DNA of 64,000 nucleotides from Rothia mucilaginosa (GTDB taxonomy: Bacteria; Actinomycetota; Actinomycetes; Actinomycetales; Micrococcaceae): contig NZ_CABFLY010000006.1 of assembly GCF_901875305.1 (NCBI RefSeq), forward strand, positions 1-64,000, written 5' to 3'. Under the pieces are notes generated by a model. The model saw only the letters and a program-made list of their open reading frames with translations. It was not told where the DNA came from and made no database searches. Position numbers and translations under genes: made by a program. This document shows positions 27,161 to 35,451 of this stretch, in pieces; within the stretch, counting starts at the first letter, position 1; the number at the start of each line of letters is the position of its first letter.

Positions 27161-27745
27161 CTAAATCCACATGGCAGGGTCAATGTACTCCACAGCGTCC
27201 ACCAGAGGCTTCTTCTTCTCCGGGGTACGCGGGCGGTGCTTCGCAGGAATGCCGGTAATAATCGAATCAGCCGGGTGATCGTTGACCACCACAGCATTCG
27301 CGCCGATGGCGCTATCGGCACCAATCTCTACCGGACCCAACACCTTCGCGCCGGCACCAATCGTGACCCGATCGCCGATGGTCGGATGACGCTTCACCTT
27401 TTCAAGGGAACGACCGCCCAGCGTCACACCGTGGTAAAGCATTACGTCGTCGCCAATCTCAGCGGTCTCACCAATCACGATGCCCATGCCGTGATCGATG
27501 AAGAAGCGGCGGCCAATCGTGGCGCCCGGGTGAATCTCTACGCCGGTCAGAAAACGGGCGACCTGAGAGAGAGTACGCGCCAGCGACTTCGTCTCTTCCT
27601 TCTGCCAGAGCTTATGGGTGAGACGGTGCGCCCAGATGGCGTGCATACCCGAATAGTTCAGAGCAATCTCGACAGCGCCGCGGGCAGCGGGGTCATGCTG
27701 GCGGACGTTCTCAATATCTTCACGCAGACGCGCAATAAAACTCAT
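27161..27745 (-). CDS. cysE: serine O-acetyltransferase
   Basis: Makes O-acetylserine from serine and acetyl-CoA, the precursor used by CysK encoded just upstream on the same strand. A short-form enzyme of 194 residues: a helical N-terminal part, then left-handed beta-helix hexapeptide repeats ([55 protein letters not shown]) with the catalytic His in the IDHG and MLYHG segments. The start is ATG behind GGGAA. A hairpin terminator and about 300 bases separate it from cysK, so it probably has its own promoter. Confidence 0.95.
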   Translation of the reverse strand: MSFIARLREDIENVRQHDPAARGAVEIALNYSGMHAIWAHRLTHKLWQKEETKSLARTLSQVARFLTGVEIHPGATIGRRFFIDHGMGIVIGETAEIGDDVMLYHGVTLGGRSLEKVKRHPTIGDRVTIGAGAKVLGPVEIGADSAIGANAVVVNDHPADSIITGIPAKHRPRTPEKKKPLVDAVEYIDPAMWI

Positions 27746-27937
27746 GGGGTTCCCTTTCCCTCAATGGTCATGCTCTGAGTGTGCGACCTTTCCAAAGGTA
27801 CCAACAACGGTGCTCATTCACCTATTCCCGCACCCGGTCGTCGTCATAGTGAACGCTCTCTTTAACATCGCGGTCACAATTGTGCACGGAACGTAATATT
27901 TGAGGCTCCAACGGGCCCAGGAGCGGCAGGGACGCAA

Positions 27938-27983
27938 ACGCTCCGCCCCAGTGTGCAACGGTATGTACACCGGGGCGGAGCGT
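27938..27983 (-). terminator. terminator of cysK
   Basis: A 12-base perfect stem (ACGCTCCGCCCC and its complement) encloses about 22 bases and is followed on the reverse strand by TTTGCG. Confidence 0.7.
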
Positions 27984-28047
27984 CGAACACTGCGTCCTGT
28001 TCTAGATGGTGGCCTCTACCTAGAGAGCCGCCTAAAATTGGGGCCTA

Positions 28048-28983
28048 TTAGCCGCGGATGTCCTCGTAGAGAGCGGTGGAGATGTAACGCTCGCCGAAGT
28101 CGGGAACGACAGCCACAATCAGCTTGTCCTTGTTCTCGGACTTCTTAGCCTCTTCCAGAGCTGCCCAGACGGCCGCACCGGAAGAAATACCGCCCAGGAT
28201 ACCTTCCTGAGTAGCCAGCTGGCGGGAGGTGCGCATTGCGTCATCGCCGCTGACGGCGGTCACGGAGTCGTAGATACCGCGGTCAAGGGTCTCGGGAATG
28301 AAGTTAGCGCCCAGACCCTGAATCTTGTGGGGACCAACGCGACCCTCGGAGAGCAACGGCGAGTCCTTGGGCTCCACAGCGACAACCTTAATGTTGGGGT
28401 TCTGCTCCTTCAGATACTTACCCGAACCGGAGATGGTGCCGCCGGTACCGATACCTGCCACGAAGATGTCGACCTTGCCGTCGGTAGCTTCCCAAATCTC
28501 GGGGCCGGTGGTCTTGTAGTGGATGGCGGGGTTAGCCTCGTTGGAGAACTGAGAAGCCAAGATAGCGTTCTCGGTGTTGGCAACGATTTCCTGAGCCTTC
28601 TCCACGGCGCCGCGCATACCCTCGGTACCGGGGGTCAGCACAATCTGCGCACCGTATGCGCGCAGTAGAACGCGACGCTCAGCGGACATGGTCTCGGGCA
28701 TGGTCAGGATGACGTGGTAGCCGCGAGCCGCACCGACCATGGCCAGGGCGATACCGGTGTTACCAGAGGTACCCTCAACGATGGTGCCGCCGGGCTTCAG
28801 CGCGCCGGACTCCTCAGCGGCGTCAATGATGGCGCGGCCGATACGGTCCTTGACGGAGCCTGCAGGGTTGTAAAACTCGAGCTTGACGGCAACGTTACCG
28901 GGCAGGCCCTCGTCCAGACGGTTCAGGCGGACCAGGGGAGTCTCGCCGATAGCCTCGACGATGCTGTTGACAATCTTTGCCAT
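28048..28983 (-). CDS. cysK: cysteine synthase A (O-acetylserine sulfhydrylase)
   Basis: PLP enzyme that makes cysteine from O-acetylserine and sulfide; it normally pairs with CysE. The chosen start (28983) is 8 bases after AGAAGGAG and gives 311 residues, the family norm; a longer frame reading upstream has no homologous residues. Motifs: PLP lysine in [11 protein letters not shown], substrate loop [12 protein letters not shown], phosphate loop [14 protein letters not shown] and the C-terminal GGISSGAA. Confidence 0.96.
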   Translation of the reverse strand: MAKIVNSIVEAIGETPLVRLNRLDEGLPGNVAVKLEFYNPAGSVKDRIGRAIIDAAEESGALKPGGTIVEGTSGNTGIALAMVGAARGYHVILTMPETMSAERRVLLRAYGAQIVLTPGTEGMRGAVEKAQEIVANTENAILASQFSNEANPAIHYKTTGPEIWEATDGKVDIFVAGIGTGGTISGSGKYLKEQNPNIKVVAVEPKDSPLLSEGRVGPHKIQGLGANFIPETLDRGIYDSVTAVSGDDAMRTSRQLATQEGILGGISSGAAVWAALEEAKKSENKDKLIVAVVPDFGERYISTALYEDIRG

Positions 28984-29244
28984 GGAGGTGCTCCTTCTGA
29001 GCATGGGGGAGGGGACTACCGGAATAGGCCATCTCCCCAGTGAATAATTTGGGTACGTGGACACTCTACTACTCGGCGGCGGCAGGTTTAAACCTGCGGT
29101 CACAGTTCGTAACATGACTTTTCATGACTGAGGACGCTAGCAGGGGTGCGCCCCAACGGGACGTTCCAGTGCTACTTCAGCCGGGCCGGATTGCTCCCCT
29201 CAACCCGTGCCGTGACCGGGCCATCGGTGAGTACCCCAAATGGC

Positions 29245-29315
29245 ATAAAGAAAAGCACCGCGCAAAACCTTCGTCCTAAAGGCTCTCCCTCACGGAGAGT
29301 GCGCGGTGCTTTCTT
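29245..29315 (-). terminator. large terminator hairpin downstream of the lipoprotein array
   Basis: On the reverse strand GCACCGCGC ... GCGCGGTGC closes a structure containing an inner CTCTCC/GGAGAG hairpin, and it is followed by TTTTCTTT. It would stop transcripts from the lipoprotein genes. The remaining bases from 28984 to 29549 show no gene and include the cysK promoter region. Confidence 0.65.
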
Positions 29316-29549
29316 GAAACATTATGTAGCCCAAAAAGACAACCTCTGTATATAAGAGTAGTGGTGAACCCCGTTCACCGCAAGTCCAGAACGGCTATTT
29401 TATTGCTACAGAATGAAAAAATATCTGCGGCCCGCATAACAGAAGGCTCAAGCCCCCAAAATACGCCCCGCGGACAACCCCAAAAGCGCATCCACAGAAC
29501 GAAAAATCCTCAAAACAAACACCCGGGCCACAGGCGAGAGGCAAACGGA

Positions 29550-30314
29550 CTAGTTGATGTCCATATGCAAATCCCACTTATTGTTCAGGTAACGACCAAC
29601 AGCCTCACCGAACATCTTCACGTGACGCTTATCAGCCGCCACGGTCTGCTCCTTGCCGTCCTTAAACAGCTTCTCACCCAAATCAACATTCAGGGTCACA
29701 GTCCAGTTGTACGCACCCTGAGCAAGAACCGGCTGCTTCGTCTCAATGGTCAACGTAGCGGTCGGATTCACATACCAGGTCTTCTTCTCATCAATACCAG
29801 ACTTAGTGGAATCCGCGTACTTCTTCATCACCGCAAGAGTGCTCTGATCAGTACTGACCTCGTTCATATAGTGCATATCACCGGTGCGCAACAGATACTC
29901 AAACGCTGCACCAAAATAAGCTAGAGCCGAAGCAAAACCAGCCACTGAATTCTGATGCATGCTCTCCGGAACAATCGGGGACGGCGCATTCTGCGGCGGA
30001 TGCTCAGCGTTACCCGGCTGGTACTCGCCGTGCTCCTCCAGCTTCTCCAACTTTGCTACACCACGGTAATCCTTATCATCATTGGGTAGCGGCGAGTTCG
30101 TGGCGGTCGCCGTGGCACTTGCCGAAGGCGAAGCGGAAGCGCTCGGAGACACCGTCTCAGAGGCGCTAGCCGAGGCCGTCGTCGCCTCAGGAGTTGCGGA
30201 GGAAGAGGACGCAGAAGCCTCAGACGAAGCCTTCGAACCGCAGGCTGCCAGTAGAGCCACGGAGCTGACGCCCAGCACGCCCAACGCCGCGCGGCGGGTC
30301 AGAATCTCAGACAT
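29550..30314 (-). CDS. Tat lipoprotein, DUF6318-like (array member A, last of five)
   Basis: 254 residues. The twin-arginine motif LTRRAALGV (5-13) and lipobox LLAAC (Cys25) are followed by a Ser/Ala/Thr/Pro linker to about 80. The core runs from YRGVAKLEKLEEHGEY through HPPQNAPSP and AGFASALAYFGAAFEYLLRTGD to a beta-rich end (WYVNPTATLTI, YNWTVTLNVDL). The helix-then-sheet order and the NxPxP...YF/YW...Y..TGD pattern recall the actinobacterial DUF6318/NTF2-like lipoproteins. That match is by eye, and function is unknown. ATG follows GAAAGG. Closest in sequence to member B next to it. Confidence 0.8.
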   Translation of the reverse strand: MSEILTRRAALGVLGVSSVALLAACGSKASSEASASSSSATPEATTASASASETVSPSASASPSASATATATNSPLPNDDKDYRGVAKLEKLEEHGEYQPGNAEHPPQNAPSPIVPESMHQNSVAGFASALAYFGAAFEYLLRTGDMHYMNEVSTDQSTLAVMKKYADSTKSGIDEKKTWYVNPTATLTIETKQPVLAQGAYNWTVTLNVDLGEKLFKDGKEQTVAADKRHVKMFGEAVGRYLNNKWDLHMDIN

Positions 30315-30506
30315 AGTGATACCTTTCAGACATTCGGTGATTGCAACCAGTTTAACCGCAAACGCGCCTCAATACAGAGTCCAGACCGGCCCGGAGACGG
30401 GGCCGCGTGAGAAGCATCTCGTTCGGCAAGCCAGGAATAGAAAACCAGCTGGAGGAACCAACAAGCAGGAACAGGCCGCAATCCGGGCCTTCGAATTGAG
30501 TACAGA

Positions 30507-31505
30507 CTAGGAAGCAGATGGGGAACCCGCCGCAGAACTCACCACGGCAGAAGCGGCAGAAGCACCTGCTGAAGCCGATGCGGAAGCCGACCCGCCCCGC
30601 AACGTAGCACCGTACACCACGCTCAGCTCCCACACCTTCGAATCAGAGTGGTAGCGTCCACGGAAATCACACTCCTGGACCGTCACCTGAGAAGCCAGAC
30701 CCGCAGCAGAAGGAGAAGCCGAGGCGCTAGTAGCCTGCCCGGAAACCAGCGCATCCTCGGAAGGCTCGGTGGCCTCAGCCGACGCCGAAGCGGAGGGGCT
30801 CGCGGAGTTCACCACCGGCTGCACCTTGCCTTCAGCAACCGCCTCCGCGCCAAAATCAAGAGTGTACTGACCCTTGAAAAGCAGGTTGCCGTCGCTCATA
30901 ATGGATGGCTGCGCACTCGAAAGAGCGTAAGAAGCCGCGGGGTTCACATACCATGAGCCCTTCTTAACACCCGCCAGGATTGACTCTGAGAGAGCGTCCA
31001 CCTCGGAACGGGTCTTCGACGCCAGCGTAGTACCCGTCGAGAACGCCTCAGCGCTACCGGTCTTCACCAGGTAATCCATAGCCGCCGCAAAGTACGCAAT
31101 CGCCTCGTGAAAACCCGTCACCGTATTCGCAGAAAGCGCATCGGTCACCTGTGGCTTAGGCGCATTACGCGGCGGATGATCAACAGTACCCGGCTCATAG
31201 TTCATAGCGCCCTCAAAATGGGTGTACTCCACAGTCCCGGAGTAGTTCTTACCGTCGTCAGTGTAGCCATTCGGGTTAGCACTCGACTTCGAACCCGAGA
31301 GGCTACCACCCTGGTTACCACCCTGCTTCTGCGACCCCGAATTCGAGGAACCACAAGCGCTCAGCAACGCCGCGGCCACGGCCGAGCCCGACAGGCCCAG
31401 TCCCGCATGGATAAGAGAACGGCGGGAAACACCGCGCGAAATCCGAACGGACGCGGGAGAAACGGAGGAAGCAGAAAAATCGGAAGAACCGGAAGAGAAA
31501 ATCAT
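30507..31505 (-). CDS. Tat lipoprotein, DUF6318-like (array member B)
   Basis: 332 residues. A longer N-region precedes the twin-arginine motif VSRRSLIHAGLG and lipobox LLSAC (Cys51). A Ser/Gly/Gln/Asn linker leads to the core (YSGTVEYTHFEGAMNYEPG, HPPRNAPKPQV, FHEAIAYFAAAMDYLVKTGS, WYVNPAASY). A Ser/Ala-rich insertion (ASPSASASAEATEPSEDA...) interrupts the beta part. The C-terminus is a second Ser/Ala tail. It shares EPG/QPG, HPP-NAP and WYVNP segments with member A, pointing to relatively recent duplication. Extracellular, lipid-anchored; role unknown. Confidence 0.8.
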   Translation of the reverse strand: MIFSSGSSDFSASSVSPASVRISRGVSRRSLIHAGLGLSGSAVAAALLSACGSSNSGSQKQGGNQGGSLSGSKSSANPNGYTDDGKNYSGTVEYTHFEGAMNYEPGTVDHPPRNAPKPQVTDALSANTVTGFHEAIAYFAAAMDYLVKTGSAEAFSTGTTLASKTRSEVDALSESILAGVKKGSWYVNPAASYALSSAQPSIMSDGNLLFKGQYTLDFGAEAVAEGKVQPVVNSASPSASASAEATEPSEDALVSGQATSASASPSAAGLASQVTVQECDFRGRYHSDSKVWELSVVYGATLRGGSASASASAGASAASAVVSSAAGSPSAS

Positions 31506-31587
31506 CGGAAATACACCTCACATAGATGGGGCATGGGGGCACGATACACGACGGAACCATCCGCAGATCACAGGCCCGTCTAGAAGT

Positions 31588-31620
31588 CATGCCCTAACCC
31601 GACGGGCAGGTTAGGGCATG
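31588..31620 (-). terminator. hairpin between array members C and B
   Basis: A perfect 12-base stem (CATGCCCTAACC / GGTTAGGGCATG) has a 9-base loop. The loop GACGGGC can instead pair with GCCCGTC at 31573-31579, so two alternative folds exist. No T run follows. Confidence 0.5.
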
Positions 31621-31639
31621 GGCGCCATTCGGCAAAGAT

Positions 31640-32536
31640 TTAGAGATTATCGTTGGGGCCGCTCCCACCGGAGCTACCGTTACCAGGATTGCCGTTACCG
31701 GAACCGCCATTACCGTCGGTCTGCGAGCCCGCACCACCGTTAGCCGCACCACCGTTAGCCGGAGCCGAAGCCGAAGCCTGAACCTCATACTCATCCTGAA
31801 TGGTCAAAGCCCAGTCACTCTCCATGCGCACACCCGTGACCACCAGACCGCGCTCAATGCGGCGCTCCTTCTCAGGAATCGACACCGGAGCACCATCCAA
31901 AACCATGGTCGGACCCAAATCAATCGCCAGGTCAAAGGTCCACTGAACGCTCTTCTTCACGAGAGTCGGAAGCGCCGTGTACGCCTTCAACGTCACCTTC
32001 GGCGATACATACCAGTCACGCGCCTGGGAGCTTACGTTACCCTCATCCATAAACATCGAAAGGGAAGAAATAAACTTCTCATCGGCCTTCGACTCACGCA
32101 AGGGAGCAGGGTCACCGGTCAGCACCAGGTAGTTAATCGCCGCGTAGACAAAAGCAATCGAATCATACAGGCCCTGCACCGAGTTCTGCGCCGCACTCTC
32201 AGGACGCTTAGGCACCGGCACATTCTGCGCCGGAGCGGACTCCGTGGCCGCCACGAACTCACCCTTGGAATCGAAATGATCAAAAGTAACCTCACCGCTA
32301 AAATCGGTGCGCGCCGACGCAGAGGGAGTCACCACCGGCTCATCAGGGTCAGCCGAAGCAGAGGGGGCAGAACTGCCACCGCAGGCCGCCAGCAGAGCAC
32401 TCAGCGACACGCCCGCAACACCGACTCCTGCATACCGCAGAGCGGAACGTCGGCTCAGACCGGACGCGGAACGGGGGGACTGCCCGGAAGCATGAGGGAA
32501 AAGTGCCACGGAGTGCCTTTCGCGTGTAACTCTCAT
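31640..32536 (-). CDS. Tat lipoprotein, DUF6318-like (array member C)
   Basis: 298 residues. Twin-arginine motif LSRRSALRYAG and lipobox LLAAC (Cys52), then a short linker. The core has FSGEVTFDHFDSKGEF, AQNVPVPKRPE, LYDSIAFVYAAINYLVLTGDPAPL and a beta-rich second half (WYVSPKVTLKAY, WTFDLAIDLG, WALTIQDEYEV). A C-terminal Gly/Asn/Ser tail follows (GGAANGGAGSQTDGNGGSG). It keeps the TGDPAPL form closest to what I recall of DUF6318. Function unknown. Confidence 0.8.
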   Translation of the reverse strand: MRVTRERHSVALFPHASGQSPRSASGLSRRSALRYAGVGVAGVSLSALLAACGGSSAPSASADPDEPVVTPSASARTDFSGEVTFDHFDSKGEFVAATESAPAQNVPVPKRPESAAQNSVQGLYDSIAFVYAAINYLVLTGDPAPLRESKADEKFISSLSMFMDEGNVSSQARDWYVSPKVTLKAYTALPTLVKKSVQWTFDLAIDLGPTMVLDGAPVSIPEKERRIERGLVVTGVRMESDWALTIQDEYEVQASASAPANGGAANGGAGSQTDGNGGSGNGNPGNGSSGGSGPNDNL

Positions 32537-32791
32537 ACGAGAGGAATGAAGGAGTGAGAGGGACGCCCGGAGGACGGCACACGATACCGGGCAACCGGTA
32601 CCGAATCACCGTCGAACGAGACAGTCCTAAGTATAACGCGCACCCGCACCCGCGGCCGGGTACATTACCGCCGCACAGGGGGTGATGTACCGCCCACCGC
32701 CCGCCGTAACATCCGCGAGATGGGTGGGACTGGGTCTGTGAGCTGGGTCTGTGAAGGCGGCACCTCCCCAACCGTTTGCCTTCTGAAGGGG

Positions 32792-34015
32792 CTATCGAGC
32801 CGCCGGAGCCTCGGCCGTAGCGGGGTTTACTGCAGGAGTATCACCCGCGGGACGATCCGCTGCACCACCGGCAGTGGGAGCCGCAGGATTTTGCTGCACC
32901 GGATTCTGCTGGGCCGGAGCCTCAGCACTCTGCTGACCGGCCGGAGCCGCGGGAGTTGCGCCATTCTGCGCGGGGACATTCTGAGCGCCACCATTCTGAG
33001 TCCCACCGTTCTGGGCACCGGTATTGGTCGCGCCGTTCTGAGCGGCTCCACCCTGACCGGCAGGGGCCTGAGCCGGTGCGTTCTGCGCACCGCCGTTCTG
33101 AACCGTTCCGCTCTGCGCTCCACCGTTGGCGCCGGTTCGTGCGGAACCACCCGTATTAGCATGAGAACCCGAACCGGTAGCGGCACCCGAACCAGTGTGC
33201 GCGGCCGCGGTGCTGTCGTCTGTTACTGTCGGCGTGTAGGTCGAGGAGGGCTGCGGGCGCGAGGTATGCGTCGGCTTCGGCGTCATCGACGGATCGTACT
33301 GCTGCGCCGAAATCACCGTCCAACGCTTCGCCTCTTCGTCATACTCAGCGTAGAGGGCCGTAATATCCTGCGCTTCGGTGTTCTCCAGAGGCTTGGTCGT
33401 GTTGGTGGCCTTTTCCACCACCAGTCCGTGCGCCTGCGTCACCGAGCAGGCCCACGAATACTTCGTGCCGCGCGTAACCGGCTGCTTCTCAGTCAGACGG
33501 TAGGTCCAGCCACCATCCACAATCCAGTTCGTGCCGGGTGCATAGAAGACGCGCAGCTTCTCCAGCGAGGCGCGCTGCGGAGTGTTATCGGGATGCACAA
33601 CCTGCAGGGCCGGGCCCGTGTCACCCGTGGCGCGCGCATAGTCCACGGCCGCCGCAAAGTACGCAAAGGTCGCACGCAAGCCGCGGGCATTCTTGTCGTA
33701 CATGGTGTCATCCTCAACGGGAATCGGCACGGAGCTCGCCTTAGCATCCACCGAGGCAGGGCCCGCGGTCGGCTCAATCGTGTACACCTCGCCGGTCGTC
33801 GGGTCGGTGCTACTGATAGCGGACGCACCATGGCCCGGAATGAACTTAGTCCACTTCAACTCGCCGGAAAGATTGTCGTACGCACCGGCAATCGTAGCGG
33901 AAGCAGTGGCGGAGGCGGTGGCCGTCGAAGCGCTCTTCGACCCGCAAGCGGCAAGCATCGCACCCAGCGCTGCGGTGCCCGTGACGGCAAAGAAACGGCG
34001 GCGGCTGTGAATCAT
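32792..34015 (-). CDS. Tat lipoprotein, DUF6318-like, with long Asn/Gln/Gly tail (array member D)
   Basis: The start is the ATG at 34015 behind GAGGGG; it gives 407 residues and puts the twin-arginine motif HSRRRFFAVTG at 4-14 and lipobox MLAAC (Cys24) in proper position. Core: LSGELKWTKFIPGHG, ASSVPIPVED, LRATFAYFAAAVDYARATGDTG, then a beta-rich part with WIVDGGWTY and YSWACSVTQAHG. From about residue 265 the chain is low-complexity: Pro/Ser/Thr, then repeated Asn-Gly-Gly-Ala-Gln units, then Pro/Ala. The tail may span the cell wall. A 13-base tandem duplication (32730-32755) lies downstream. Function unknown. Confidence 0.8.
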   Translation of the reverse strand: MIHSRRRFFAVTGTAALGAMLAACGSKSASTATASATASATIAGAYDNLSGELKWTKFIPGHGASAISSTDPTTGEVYTIEPTAGPASVDAKASSVPIPVEDDTMYDKNARGLRATFAYFAAAVDYARATGDTGPALQVVHPDNTPQRASLEKLRVFYAPGTNWIVDGGWTYRLTEKQPVTRGTKYSWACSVTQAHGLVVEKATNTTKPLENTEAQDITALYAEYDEEAKRWTVISAQQYDPSMTPKPTHTSRPQPSSTYTPTVTDDSTAAAHTGSGAATGSGSHANTGGSARTGANGGAQSGTVQNGGAQNAPAQAPAGQGGAAQNGATNTGAQNGGTQNGGAQNVPAQNGATPAAPAGQQSAEAPAQQNPVQQNPAAPTAGGAADRPAGDTPAVNPATAEAPAAR

Positions 34016-34160
34016 AGTGATCCCCTCGAACATGATGTGAAACGGAAGTATCGGTGGTGTGTTAGAAGCTTGCACGCGATGCCCCATCAGTGCTGAAGGA
34101 AACATAGGCGTGAAGCCCGTATAGCCCTAAGCCTATAGAGTTCACGCCCGGCGCACAAAT

Positions 34161-34206
34161 AAACCCCCACGTCCGTGCCCTATGTCACCTATGGTGGGAG
34201 GGTTTA
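34161..34206 (-). terminator. terminator overlapping the stop of array member E
   Basis: On the reverse strand AAACCCTCCCAC pairs with GTGGGGGTTT, then ATTT. It begins inside the stop codon of member E, so E is probably transcribed largely on its own. Confidence 0.65.
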
Positions 34207-35064
34207 TGCGGATCCCTGAAGATACCGGGTGGCCTTTGCTGAGGGGGTCGCATTGGGGGTTGGCTGCGCACTCGAATCCGCCGAGGGGGTGGCGGTCGCG
34301 CTGGGAGAAGCCTGCGGGTCCTCCAGCATCTGCCAGCCTTCCTCACCAAAGTACACGTAAACATCAGCCTGCGACTTATGGCCGTACACCTTGGTGAGGA
34401 GCTCACGCTGAAGCGTCTCGTGATTGAAGAGGAACGCCGCCTCATCCACCTTGAGCGTGGCCTTCCAACAGTACACATCTGCCGTCGAGACAGGAACCGG
34501 CTGAGCACTGTCCAGGTGAATGCACATGGGCACGCTATTCTTCGACACAAGCCAACCGATGTTGTAGCGGTAAATATCGCGGTACATGTTGGTCATATGG
34601 TTGAAACGCTCCTGACCGGGCAGATCCATAAATGGCTCAGTGTCACCGGTGAGGAACATATAGTTCTGCGAGGCACTCCAATACTGCAGGAACGTGTGCA
34701 GACCCTCAACGCTACGCTCACCTATCTCCTCGGGCTTGCGAGGGCGGGGGACGTTGAGGGCGCGATGACTGAGCGTTCCGGCGGAGAAAACCCCGTCACG
34801 CTCGAAGTACCGGTCGGGAAGAATCACGGGGCCGCGGCCATCCAGAGCTGACGCCGGCAACGGCTCAGTACGACGGACACCACGAGAGACAACGACTGAG
34901 GCAGGACGAGGGGAAGCAACGGGCTCGGGGGCTGAACCAACCGAGGCCGTACCGTTAGGCGTCGTGACGTGAGAAGAAGAAGCGCCGCAGGCAGTTGCGA
35001 GCACGCTAAACGCCGCCCCAGATGAGAACGCCAGAAGGTGGCGGCGAGAGAGCGAATCGGGCAT
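34204..35064 (-). CDS. Tat lipoprotein, DUF6318-like (array member E, first of five)
   Basis: The start is the ATG at 35064, 8 bases after GAAAGG; it gives 286 residues with the twin-arginine motif LSRRHLLAF and lipobox LATAC (Cys26). A longer in-frame reading upstream to 35259 would bury the signal. Core: HRALNVPRPRKPEE, VEGLHTFLQYWSASQNYMFLTGDTEPF, YNIGWLVSKNSVP, WKATLKVDEAAFLF, YVYFGEEGWQML. The YW and TGD positions fit DUF6318-type proteins best of the five. The tail is Ser/Ala/Thr/Pro-rich. It is the most diverged member. Function unknown. Confidence 0.78.
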   Translation of the reverse strand: MPDSLSRRHLLAFSSGAAFSVLATACGASSSHVTTPNGTASVGSAPEPVASPRPASVVVSRGVRRTEPLPASALDGRGPVILPDRYFERDGVFSAGTLSHRALNVPRPRKPEEIGERSVEGLHTFLQYWSASQNYMFLTGDTEPFMDLPGQERFNHMTNMYRDIYRYNIGWLVSKNSVPMCIHLDSAQPVPVSTADVYCWKATLKVDEAAFLFNHETLQRELLTKVYGHKSQADVYVYFGEEGWQMLEDPQASPSATATPSADSSAQPTPNATPSAKATRYLQGSA

Positions 35065-35451
35065 GCAGACCTTTCGCGGTGAGAGTGTACGGGCAGAATA
35101 AGTCCCCACGGCTCGGCGGGCAGGTGAAAACCTCGCGGCGAACCGTACGGGGAATTCGGGCGTGCACCGGGTGGTCATCAACTGGCGCGCACCGTATACA
35201 CGGGACAGGAAGCGCGGGAGTGAACCGCGCCCCAACCCGAAAGTTATACGTCGTGTCACACGATTTTAGGGACTTTTCGAGGATCATCACGCGGGTATAT
35301 GCCTCTGAGCGTAAAAAGTTATCAAATCTTTATTTTTCTCTGTCATATGGGGTGGGAGTAAACGAACCAATGTGTTAGAAATAACCCCCTACGACAGCCT
35401 TCACTCACCCCCTCAACGGTGTGATGATGCGGGCTGTGGGACAATAACGCT
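35065..35451. other. divergent intergenic region with probable leaderless start for the GTPase pair
   Basis: No gene seen. ACAATA at 35440-35445 ends six bases before the GTG at 35452, and no Shine-Dalgarno sequence is present, which suggests a leaderless mRNA. An AT-rich patch (about 35315-35345) may hold promoter elements for either side. Confidence 0.4.

Noticed and set aside
29040..29245. Riboswitch (SAM-type) upstream of cysK
   Set aside because: I compared remembered SAM-I and SAM-IV core motifs and found no matching conserved core; only generic GC pairing is present.
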